Notes under the pieces: generated by a model
The model's database searches: none
Seen by the model: the letters and a program-made list of their open reading frames with translations, nothing else
What the model was told of the DNA's origin: nothing
Position numbers and translations under genes: made by a program
Assembly: GCF_037975245.1 (NCBI RefSeq)
Contig: NC_092568.1
Span: 2,294,001-2,358,000 of the forward strand
DNA from: Apostichopus japonicus
Lineage: Eukaryota; Echinodermata; Holothuroidea; Aspidochirotida; Stichopodidae
Length of the DNA stretch: 64,000 bases
Direction: 5' to 3'
In this document: piece by piece, positions 35,331 to 45,988 of the stretch
Layout of the letters: every line of letters starts with the position of its first letter
How positions within the stretch are numbered: the stretch's first letter is position 1

Positions 35331-36046
35331 TCCATAACTGGTGTCAGCATTACCAAGCTACTCATTGCCTTTCATTTTGAAAGTACAGACATCTGCTTTA
35401 AAGGGTTAAAGAACATACTTGTGTTTTTTCCCCTTCATAATGGTCGTTAGTACTCCAACCTTGAAGGATATTGATAAACAACAGTCCCTAGGGCTTTTCA
35501 TGGCGTTAACTGAATTATATATCGTGATTGGATTCTGTTTAAAAGTGAAAAGAGAATTCAGTAGTGGAGTACATTTTTTTTAATTTAAGACACAAAACTG
35601 TAATATGCTTATTAACGTGTAGAAAGGTTGCATATAAGATTTACATGGGTTACTAAGAAAGATCTGAGGGGAAGTTACCTTGTGTTAGTTTTACATTTCT
35701 ATTTTGAGATCAAAACGAAGATTGAGCCTCAAGCAGGACAGCGCTTCAAAGGCATTACAACATGCAACCTTCAATGGCTGGTGTATGGAGCAGTCATGGC
35801 AAACCTCAGTGATCAATTGGGGAACAACTGAGCTAACCCTTGTGCTTTGAAGTGATAAAAACTGTCATGGCAACGCAGGGTGGCGGCAAGCCAGAATCTC
35901 TGAAATGGGTAGTGCATGGCAGCAGTGACAATGTTGATTTGACTTCAAAGATGAAAGAATAACTAACCATTTTGATCGGGCCTCTGAGGAACTTATCTGT
36001 GCTCTGGACTTGTGCCACCATGTTCCCTGTTAACAAAGACATAAAA

Positions 36047-36052
36047 AATAAA
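36047..36052 (+). terminator. Candidate poly(A) signal of the F-box gene
   Basis: AATAAA, about 720 bp after the stop codon. It is the only canonical hexamer I noticed before the next transposon cluster. Use of this site is unproven. Confidence 0.3.
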
Positions 36053-36568
36053 CATTGAATTAGTGATGGCAATAGGTATTGGTATGGGTGGGGGAGGGGA
36101 GGGGTGTCTAGATCCCCACAATGAGCTGTTATTATACCAGATCAATTGTTAATGGAATATATACTGCACCACCCCAAACCTTCCTGTCAGAAAATAGATT
36201 TATCACAGAAAGGAGATGCATTATTTTCAGGTCAGGATTATGTATTTGCTGCAAGATAATTTCCCTGACTTAACAAGTTAACTAGTTTTATTCATGTAAC
36301 TCATATATTAGAGGTATGACAAACCAATCCCACAGGTTTTTCCCCAACAATTTGTTACTTTTTGTGGGGTGAGGGAGAGGGGCAGGGTGTGTGTATGTCC
36401 TTACATAGAGTAAGTCACAATCAAGAATACTGGCTTTTTTGCCATGTGTGATGTGGGGCCTGGCAGTTTAAACAAAGCATTTAAGATATTTAAAAAAACG
36501 TGAATTCAATTTCCCTAGATTTGTAAGAAATATTGATGAAATGATTCCGTCCATGCACTAATATTACT

Positions 36569-37652
36569 CAGGCGCGGCGGAACGGAAAAATTATTGGGGG
36601 GGCTAATGTGTGGAGACTATCTAAGCGGAGCGCCACCATCGGTTGGCGCGGAGCGTACAAGAAAATTTTCGGTTTTTTCAAACCCCCAGATGGCCGGAAA
36701 CGGCACTTTCCGAGTGTTTTATGCTGCGAATACCAAGCCCTAAAATATAGGTCTCAAGCCTGCAATTTCTCAGATTGCACCTAAAAGTCTGTAAAAACAT
36801 TGTAATTTGTATATTCGATGGTTTTTTAAAGAGAGTAGCTATTACTCGTAGTGTACTCGCAAAGATGTTTTTGAGTGTAGTAAGGGCAGTGGCGGAGCTA
36901 GAGTATTGGTCAGGGAGGGCAAGAATGGTCTGTAGGGGCGCTTTCGACACTATCTAAGCGGAGCGCCACCATCGGTTGGCACGGAGCGTACAGAAAATTT
37001 TTGAGTAAAGATACTCCCTAGATTGCAGGAAATGACCCTTTCCGGGGCCTTGCTAATTTGCAGATAAACGGAGAATAAATAGGTGTCGTCGCCATTTTGT
37101 CGGAAAATTACACCAACAGAATATGACAAATGTCAATAGGTATATGAGAGCGCAATAAAATAGTCAAAAATCGCGAATAAGTAAAAAGTGGTGAAAAGCT
37201 AAAAAGGGCGCCAGCAGTCCATTTGAGTCCGTCAGGGGGGAGGGGGGCATCCGCCCCCTGACTGTATATATGGACGCTCCGCCACTAAGTAAGGCAATGT
37301 TGGAGAACTGTCTGAAATGAGGCAAGTCATTGGCCTAAGACGAAGTCGTGTTACGCTTACCGGTACTCACACTCACTGCTTCCACTTTTCACGGGGCGTG
37401 AAGACGCGGTTGGGTGACAATGTGGTCTATAGCCAGGGGACGGGCCGAGGGTCCCCCAGCAATTACTAAAATTATTACACCTATAGAGTATACGTGTGCA
37501 TCGGACAGATCGACAAGTATGCATTGAAAAATTGGCAGATGCACGTTTCGGAGCCTTGGTAAATATTGGGGGGGCTTATCATGCATTTGCCCCCTCAACT
37601 TTTTTATTGGGGGGGCTGAGCCCCCCAAGCCCCCCCGGTTCCGCCGCCACTG
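36569..37652. mobile_element. hAT-like non-autonomous element (1,084 bp) with perfect 8-bp TSD ATATTACT
   Basis: CAGGCGCGGCGGAAC opens and GTTCCGCCGCCACTG closes. ATATTACT lies outside both ends (36,561-36,568 and 37,653-37,660). The subterminal module, in reverse orientation, is at 36,617-36,666, 48 bp from the left end. It contains another element (next entry). Confidence 0.92.
36887..37287. mobile_element. hAT-like MITE (401 bp) nested in the 36.6-kb element
   Basis: CAGTGGCGGAGC opens; GCTCCGCCACTA closes, its final base changed from the expected G. Flanking octamers AGTAAGGG and AGTAAGGC match at 7 of 8 positions. It carries its own copy of the subterminal module at 36,949-37,004, 62 bp from the left end. 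Confidence 0.85.
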
Positions 37653-37660
37653 ATATTACT

Positions 37661-38586
37661 AAATGCATTGATTGTGTGTGTGCTTTTGTGTGCTGTTTTA
37701 TTTGAGATTTATACTGTATTTATTTTGTATATAATTACATTACGTAGATAAGTGTATGTACATTCCAAAGGTTTACCTTACAAGTTGTAACAACAATGCT
37801 TTTGTCTCATAACTCGAAAGTTTTGTTTGTCCTGTCATTCAATTGTGTCAAATATACAATGTTTTGGGAGTATAGAGCGGCCGAGTTGGATGGGTATGCA
37901 TGGGCGGGGATGGGGGGGGGGGCAGTTGTTTATTTCCTGTAAAGGACCTTTTTCATTCTTAACTAAATGCACTAGATGTCCATGTAGCTTTGCTCAGAGC
38001 TGCTTAAAGATCATAGTAATGCTCTATTAATTATTGTAGTGAATGTGTCGTTCAAAGTCTTTCTTAATTGCCTGTAGAAGCGGTATTGGGCTCGGGTGGG
38101 AGGTGGGTGGGAGGGGCCAAGGTAATCGACTGTTCCTGTCCTTTAGTATCCTCCACACTGATCACACGGCCATTAAATGTAGGACTTAATGGAGCATGCC
38201 AGTCATAGTATAATTAAGCGATATTCGAATGCCTAGCGCAAATGTATGAAACCATCAGATTCCTAAGTATTTTTTGTTCCCAAAATAAAATATAAATACT
38301 GTTTGACATGATTTGCAACTCAGTTCACTAAATCAAATGTTAAAAAAACATTGCAGTACTTGTCTGCACTGTGTGCGACTAATTACCATCAGTTACGTCC
38401 ACAAAATATGCATTTGAAGTTGGTATGCTCATCGATTGCCTACTTGTGAATTGTTAACGTTTATCTGGTGTTTATATATTGATAATTGCTATCAATGGGT
38501 ACAAAGTTACTCCGTAATTACACACACAAGCCTTCAAAAGAAATTGACATCAACAACATGTCTACTGTTTTATTGAACTGACGTAT
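37661..38586. other. 5' flank of sphingomyelinase-like gene 1
   Basis: No gene is visible. A poly-G tract lies at about 37,912-37,922. A TTATATATT stretch at 38,472-38,481, about 110 bp before the start codon, could act as a TATA box. No CCAAT element as clear as that of gene 2 is present. Confidence 0.3.
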
Positions 38587-41500
38587 ATGATGGAGTATAT
38601 CGTTTGGTGTAAGAATGTTCTGGTCCTCACCTTGCTGGCATCTTTGGCAGGTAAGTTCTCATTTCCAATTTTTAATTCAGATCTGGAAGGTCACTTGATG
38701 TTAATCGAATTAGATTCGATAGTTAAATGCCCGGTTAGTACTAATGCCACTTAAAGATCGACACTTACTGAAAAGGGTGTAAAGCCACGGTTATTTTGAT
38801 GGGGAGGAGGGTTCATGACGAAGTGGCGACAGCTCTTTTACTTGATGTGCTCCCCCCCCCCCCCACCCTTCCCTCCTCACCGGCATTCAGATTAAATATC
38901 ATAATAGACAAACCCCAGGATGTTTTTCATTCGACAATAGGCCACTTTACTAAATTTGCCCCAATGAAGTTTCCCCTGATCTCATAAGGTAGCAAATCGA
39001 CGCTACAGATGGAAAGAGTTATTTCTTCTAAGATCGACGTTTATGTTTGGCATGCTTGTGTAAAAACAGAGGGAGCCACTTCGGGTTCCGGTCACAACTA
39101 CCGTTTACCACTGGGTCCCTGTTTTTGTAAGTATAATATGAAAAAGAGAATGCACTACTCTTTATCCCACATTTTCGCCTGCCCCATTAAAGTCTCCTGG
39201 GCCCATGTCATTGCTGATATCGGACCCGGGCTCTAGCCTCAACTGACCGCCCATACTTTTTTTCGCCAGACCTGTGTAAAAGTAAGATCTCCTAATGTAT
39301 TCCATTTTAACATTTATTCATACAGCGCATTCATGGATACCCATGACCAGCTCATACCCTCCCTCGGCCACCTTTATCATGTTGGTATTATGAATGCCCT
39401 TATTCCGCTGATGAGTTACCGGTGTAGGGGATGTACAGCCATTTTATTGTCACTAACGACTAGACCTTCGCGTGTTTTGAGTCCTTTAAAAGTATGCGTG
39501 TTTAATGATTCATGATCACTGATGGCCCCCGATTTAAATTTGACACCAACCCTTGCTAGGGGTTATTTCAAACTGATATCTACATCATGTTCCTTTTCTT
39601 CTAATCAGAAAGAGCTCTTTTGATGTTATCATAACTATTTAAGTTTCTATATTTTTTACAGATTCCCAGTGTCCTAATGACAGGGGTCCTCTAACAGTAT
39701 GGCTCGGTACGTTTAAGCCCTTCATGTCCTGAAAACTGTCAGTGACATATCTATGCAAGAGATTGTTCATGCCTAAAAGCTCTATGGTTAGGTGATCTAT
39801 AGTTGTGCATAACCTGTGTATGAAAGGACCATACTAGTTATTCACTTTAACAAAATGATTTTCATATAACCCCACACGTGAATATATCTCCCCTAACCGC
39901 AAAGGTTTACGCAAGGGGCAGTAATTAGAAATGTGACTTTTTTTAGGGGGCCGGAAGAGAAAAAGTTACCTCAAAACTTTCCGACGAATGGACCCCCTGT
40001 GTATTCCGTACCACGAATTCCAGTATTTTATTGTTTTTCAACAAAGGAGACTGTTTAATTACATTTTCTTCTTACTTTTCAACAGCGCGGTACATTTCTT
40101 AATATCAGGATTATTTAATTTGTTAACAAAAAGGCACTTTAAATAACAAATACCGTATTTACAATAATTTAAAGGGTACATCTATTACGAATAAGGGAAC
40201 TTATTACTTCTGAAAGTGGCACTTTTGAGGTTTTTTACATACCTTTTGGAGGTGGATTGGGGAGGGCAGATGCCCTGTGCATCGCCTGGTATTCAATATT
40301 GCACTGATTATGTCATGTAGCAGTAACTAACAGAATGTGTAGTTGGGGATGGGGAAACGGGGGGGGGGGGGGCGAGTGGTGTGTGGTAGAGGGTTCAAGA
40401 AACAGGGTGACGCCACCACGTAGTGCTAGTGTTCACATGTATTGATTTGAATGTTGACGTAATCATTTCTGGTTATACCTTTTAGCCGATGCTACTAACT
40501 GTCAAGCGGACGCCAAGCACTGTGAGAGATTTGGAATGGAGTTTGTGTGCTCAGAGGAAATAATTAATCCCCACCCTAACGCGACTTGTCAGGAAGGTGT
40601 TAAAGCCTTGTGTTCATACCCACCAATCCCTAGCCCTTTGGTGGAAACCCCAGCTTCAACCTTTAAGACCCTAGCGTACAATGTATGGGAGCTTCGATAC
40701 CTCTATTACCAGATTGGACAACGGGAGAGGACATGCCGCATTATCCCAGAGGTCCTGCGCCGCCATCCCGACCTTGATGCGATAATATTCAACGAGGCCT
40801 TCATGGGTGGATGTATTGGTGGTTTTAATCTTTCATATTCCGGTGAAAAACTGACCTTTCGGAACGTCCTGAAGGAATATGGCTTCTCATACATTACCGC
40901 TACGATAGGTAACTCACCCACTCTCAGAAAATTCGAAAACGGAGGTATCTTCATTGCATCTAAGTGGCCCATACTTGAAGAAGATAATGTCATATACGAA
41001 GCCACACAGCCTCTCACCGCTGATGACCTCAGTCAAAAAGGAGCGTCTTACGCCAAGATACTCAAAACCGTCGATTCCGTATCCCGTGTGTATCACGTGC
41101 TTGGAACTCATCTGCAGGCGACTGATAACATCGGCTCCGATAACGTCCGACGAAATCAAGCTCGAGAAATGCACGAGCTGATGTTATCGAAGAATATACC
41201 CCCTCACGAGCCAGTCATCTACGGCGGCGACCTGAACGCCGACAGGTTATCGGAACTCGGGGCTGATATCTTTGAAATTCTAGACGCTAGCATGCCAGAG
41301 ATAGTAGGGGAACAACAGTACACCAAAGACAAATCTATTAACGACATATATGACGGAGGGAGTAGCCAAAAATGGATAGATTACGTATTGTATAGCAACG
41401 CCCATCTACAGCCGAATTCAGCTACCACACAAGTCGTCATCCCGAAGTCTGACCAACCCTTTGGTGTTTGTCTCGATGAATTTCGAGTTTGGCCAAGACC

Positions 41501-43855
41501 ACTTTATTCGGATAATTCCAGATGCCGAACAGTAAAAAATATAACCGATTTGGCAGACCATTTTGCTGCTATGGGAAGTTTTGCGTATCCTGAAGATGTT
41601 GAAATAGTTACTACACTACCCCCTTCTAAAGTACCAACTCAGAGCCCTGCTCCACCTACCACTATCAATCCAGAAGGTTTGTGTTACGTGTTATCACGTG
41701 ACAGGAGAGACTCACGGTCACTTGTATTTTCTTCACATTTTAAATTCGTACAAGGTGTTTGTAAACGAGCGATAAATTTTAATTATCAGGTCTTTCATTG
41801 CATTGCACTATATCATTGAGTTTAATGAGGTCGGTAAAAATGTCCAGGGAGGTGGTGTTACAGAAGAGACAAGGAGCAAGTTTTAAATATAAACCAGGCA
41901 TTCAGTCAGAGTTCAACCAAGTTTACTTCGGTGGGGGAGGTCGGGGGAGTGAGGGGACCACATTTTCCCCCTGATATGTCCATTATTGTACTTGAAGAAG
42001 GGGCACAGATGTATTGCTATTTGTTATCATTTTAAGGCCCGGATAAGAGTATTTTTCATGCTTTCCCTTGGATCCATGCTTATGTTGTTGGCTTGAAAAG
42101 TAAGTCCGGTTACTTTCGGGCGACACGGCCTCTTTTTTCTTTTGTTTTGCAATGTTATTGTGTCAATTTCTCTTTGTATTTTATTTCAGATCAATGCCCA
42201 GTAAGATTCACCGATCTTTCAGTGTGGGTTGGTAAGTGCATGCACCATCATTTGTCATGATTTTATGTATTACAATAATGATGCCAGGCAGTTTGAAACT
42301 TTCAACATGGAAGGGGGTCGTCTGTACAGAGAGGACTGATCTCACACAATTTCTTCACGTCCTTGAAAAACTTTCCAACGAATAAATTGTCATTAATTAC
42401 TTCATCCTGTAAAAGATAAGGGCCGGAGGTCAGGGGTTAATATTGCTGACTGTATTTGCATTTCTAACATTTTAACCTAAACTTACAATATTAAATTATG
42501 GCATCATTAGTTCTATCAGTCAACTCATTGAAATCGAAACGAATTAAAACTTATGACGTACTTTCTCGTTATATATATATATATGTTTTCCTTGCTTTCC
42601 TTACTTTTATATTTTAGATGACGCTCCTAATTGTCATGCAAACGAGTCGTACTGTAGTTACTTCGGACTGAATTATATCTGCAAGGAAAACTTTCAAGAT
42701 AACTCCGCCAATGCAACGTGTACCTCGGGTACTCGAGTTAGATGCGGTTACCCGCCGTCAACGATCGAACTGGTCTCAACACCTGTCACTACCTTAAAAG
42801 TGTTATCTTACAATATATGGGAGTTAGGCTATTTTTACTATCAGAACGGCCAACGGGAGAGAACTTGTCGCACTATACCCGAGGTACTCTCTATGCAACC
42901 CGATCTAGATGTCATTGTGTTCCAAGAGGTGTTTATGGGAGGATGCTTCTCCCCTCTTGCCTCTTTAAATAGATTGACTCTCAGAGAAATTTTGACCGAA
43001 TACGGTTTCCCTTACTTCACGGGTACTGTTGGCATCCCACGTTCGAATCCCGTAAAGCTCGAAAACGGCGGTACTTTCATTGCTTCAAAATGGCCGATTC
43101 TAGAGGAGAGCCAATTGGTTTTCAGAGATGGAGATCGTCTGAGTATTGACGTTTTGATGGCAAAGGGTGTCATGTACGCAAAGATTGAAAAAACTATCGA
43201 GGACGTATCCAAGATGTATCACGTGTTTGGTACTCACTTCCAGTCTGGAAATTACCACATCCAAGATACCATACGTATCATGCAAGCAGTGGAGATGTAT
43301 GACTTCCATAACAGTTTCAACATTCCACCAGAAGAGCCTGTCATTTACGCCGGTGATCTGAATGCTAACCGAATCGACAAACCTCAGCACGCCGCTGATG
43401 TCATTGCTGCTCTTAGGTCCACCATGCCGCGGATAGTAGGGGATTCGGAATACACATTCGATGCTGGAACGAATGATGTATTCTGGGATATCATCTCAGT
43501 CAGGTCATGGTTGGATTACGTCCTATTTAGCAACGAACATGAACAACCAGTGAGTTCAACCATTGAGGTTGTTCGTCCAAAGGCAGAAGCTCCGATGGAG
43601 GTTTGTCTGATCGCGCCGTTAGCTCGTGCGCCTGTGTATGCAGATTCGAAGAGATGCGCTAGAAGTAGGGTGATCACGAATCTGGCTGACCATTATGCCG
43701 TACTGGGTGTGCTAGACTATGATCAGTCAAAGAGAACAACAACTGCGACGGTGGAAATTCCTGCAAGTACCCAAGCGGGGACAGGTGGCAATTTGGTCGC
43801 TTCAATATATCTACATATGATACCAGTATTATGCTTTTGCTTAATTTTGATATAG
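38587..43855 (+). CDS. Secreted sphingomyelinase C-like protein, two catalytic domains, probable GPI anchor (gene 1)
   Basis: Exons: 38587-38650 (signal peptide, hydrophobic NVLVLTLLASLA), 39662-39706 (mini-exon 1), 40486-41676 (domain 1), 42190-42231 (mini-exon 2), 42618-43855 (domain 2 and stop). All introns are phase 1. The product is 859 residues. Both domains belong to the endonuclease/exonuclease/phosphatase superfamily and look closest to bacterial-type sphingomyelinase C, which splits sphingomyelin into ceramide and phosphocholine. Motifs kept are YN, (N/Q)E, GTH, GDLN and ADH. A Pro/Thr-rich linker joins the domains. The C-terminus has a Thr-rich stretch, a GTGG turn and a final hydrophobic segment (LHMIPVLCFCLILI), the pattern of a GPI-anchor signal, suggesting display on the outer cell surface. 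The substrate is inferred from family resemblance only. Confidence 0.88.
39662..41676 (+). CDS. Gene 1, mini-exon plus catalytic domain 1
   Basis: Mini-exon 39,662-39,706 (45 nt, tag CPNDRGPLTVWL) is followed by the 1,191-nt domain exon 40,486-41,676. The domain opens with a Cys-rich segment (CQADAKHCERF..FVC), then AYNVWELRYLYYQ, IIFNEAFMGGC, ENGGIFIASKWPI, LGTHLQA, YGGDLNA, WIDYVLYS and LADHFAAMG. All expected active-site positions are present. It is most like the B-type domains of gene 2. The exon ends with a Pro/Thr-rich linker. The track of codons after 41,676 stays open to 41,819 but is intronic by the GAAG|GTTTGT donor, whose phase matches the next mini-exon. Confidence 0.85.
42190..43855 (+). 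CDS. Gene 1, mini-exon plus catalytic domain 2 with GPI-type tail
   Basis: Mini-exon 42,190-42,231 (tag CPVRFTDLSVWV) precedes the terminal exon 42,618-43,855. Motifs: SYNIWELGYFYYQ, IVFQEVFMGGC (Gln replaces the usual Asn before the metal-binding Glu), ENGGTFIASKWPI, FGTHFQS (Phe replaces Leu), YAGDLNAN, WLDYVLFS and LADHYAVLG. The catalytic Glu, His and Asp/Asn residues are kept. It is most like the A-type domains of gene 2. The exon continues into a Thr-rich stalk, a hydrophobic tail and TAG. Confidence 0.85.
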
Positions 43856-45837
43856 AATAGTTAACCATTGTTCAAGTAATTAACATCGTTGCATGTACAT
43901 TGATGTGACGCAAGTTTAGGTCACATGGAATCACTTTGCTTGTTCTCTTTATCATGATTTTCTGAAAACCCTTCCAAGCGATTGTGGAGCCATTCTGTTA
44001 GCTAAATATAAAAATGCATTGCATAAATCATAACTATTCTATTTCGTAAGGGTGGATGTTGCTTTAGTAAGAGGGGAAGTGTGGTGGGTGGTTCGAGTCG
44101 GAAGGAGGACGAATTGAATGTTGCCCCCTCTCTCCTCTACATTTTTGGTGGCCTTCTTATTTTGTTTACAATATTAACTCGCAAGTGCTCTCATTAAGTG
44201 ATATAGTACTTAATAAATGACATTTGAAAGTTAACTCATAGAGTCTGGCTTAGAGTAGATCAAGAAGATACGGTATTACCTTTCATCATTGTCGAAACTA
44301 GCTGAAACACTGCTCCCACTATACCTGACTATACCTGCGATAATATCGAACATGAATTGGTTGTATAAACTTTTGAGGATATGTATATGATGAAAACGTT
44401 TTCAGCCCCTCGTTGCTTATTCCACAGCCTACCTGACACCGCTTCGAATACCCGCATGGGCAGTGGCAGCTCGAAGGGGATAGGGTATTCCCCAATCAAA
44501 ACGCTTGTTCCCCCCCCCCCCCACTCTCTCCAGGTCCTGCGTAATTCCTCTTTCTGACATGTAGTTTTGCGGTCCAAATTCGCTGCATAGGCGAACAAGA
44601 TCTATTTACAAATGCTGCAGCTTATAGGGGCCCTGCACTGCCAGCCAATAACATTGTACAGTTGTAATTATATAGATATTTGTCATATTTCGAGACGTTT
44701 CATGTAAAAGAAAAATATTCATTAATAAAATTTGCGTGGGACGGGCCGTGGGGTGGGGAGTATGGCGTGTTCCCTACCCCGATACATTTCCCCGTGATTT
44801 GCACTTTATACAGGTGCGTTTTTGCTGTTCCAAATGTTTGTCCCAAACTGTTTGCTTGCCTTCCCTCCCCCCCACCCCACCGCTCGACCCCCAACTGTGG
44901 AATTTCTGGTGCCGCCATTGAGTACGGGCCAACTCTTGCTTCGACAAGCTCATTTTATATGTACTCGCTCCTTAACTTGCAACCTCTAAGCAGAATATTG
45001 CTTAGAATGCATTTGATGGAGTTTTACATTTGTGAATCGAAGATATTGGTTTTTCTCATAAAAATAGAAGCTTTCATTTGGGTTGCAAAGTGGAATATGC
45101 TTCGGCAAAAAAGAAAACGGAATGAATTATTTGCTTTATTAATTTGTGTTTGTATCAAATAAAATTACATCGCATTTCATTGATTTGTATAATTCGTCAC
45201 TTCCTTTTTAATTTAATCATATTATATAAGAATTGAGAACAAAGGAAAATTGACTAGTAAAATGAACAAATAGATATTTGGCTAGAACAGAATTTTAACC
45301 AGTTACCTCAGCGTTACAATTTAAAGAAGCCCGATCGCATTTCATTTCTATAAAGACAGCCAGTTTCATAGTATCTTTAATAAACTTCAATATGATTCAT
45401 TGTACAGCTCGCTCATCCCAGTGCAATCACTTGCGTCTATGAACACTATTACCTATGAAGTGAATGCTCTCGTCTTTTTATATTAATTATCCCATACAGT
45501 AGCTACACCTATCTTTCCGAAACTAGGTTTCAACCGTCCCAGGGAAATCGGGAGATTCAAGACGGGCAATTGAGGTAACAGGAAAAGTTGGCCAATTATA
45601 ATGTACCCTGATGTCAACCAATGAAATAAACCAACAATCTTCGGCAGGATGCGGAATATAATATACACTTTATGCGATATTTTCCTTTTGTTACATTTCC
45701 TTTAAGAAGAACGTTGAAGTAGCGCTATGCGTTATTGGTTTAACAATATGAGTTTCATGGTATTCATCATACCAAGACGATGTGTAGGGTGGCAAGCTTG
45801 CATGATGACGTTAACTGTGAAAAACCAACCAGTCAAT
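43856..45837. other. Intergenic region between the two sphingomyelinase-like genes
   Basis: AT-rich, with a candidate AATAAA at about 44,212 and poly-C tracts at about 44,511-44,523 and 44,867-44,880. The open frame at 44,680-45,162 has no recognisable features and no flanking splice logic, so I do not call it. A promoter-like segment near 45,585-45,670 is listed separately. Confidence 0.5.
45585..45670 (+). promoter_or_regulatory. Decayed duplicate of the gene 2 promoter region
   Basis: ATGTCAACCAATGAAATAAA followed by GCGGAATATAATATA resembles 48,985-49,040 upstream of gene 2. The CCAAT-to-AT-rich-box spacing is the same (about 37-38 bp). No signal-peptide exon follows it, so it may be a leftover promoter of a lost or moved gene copy. 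Confidence 0.35.
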
Positions 45838-45985
45838 GCACATTCAAACACATTCAAGCATAATCAAGCATAGTCAAGCATATTTAAGCACAATAAACCA
45901 TGACACCTAACTGGTATGATCACGTGCTGCGTTATCAGTCAAGCACATCCAAGCATAGTCAAGTACATCAAGTATACATGGCATT
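45838..45985. repeat. Short-period TCAAGCATA-like repeat cluster
   Basis: About ten scattered units such as TTCAAGCATAATCAAGCATAG. The cluster resumes at 48,700-48,730, on the other side of the mobile element, so the element inserted into it. Confidence 0.6.
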
Positions 45986-45988
45986 CAA

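Noticed and set aside
40706-43390. Antisense and alternate-frame ORFs within the catalytic domain exons
   Set aside because: Shadows of the strongly coding plus-strand frame, which carries all the conserved motifs.
44680-45162. 160-codon open frame between the two sphingomyelinase-like genes
   Set aside because: No motif, no splice context and biased composition over poly-C; probably chance.
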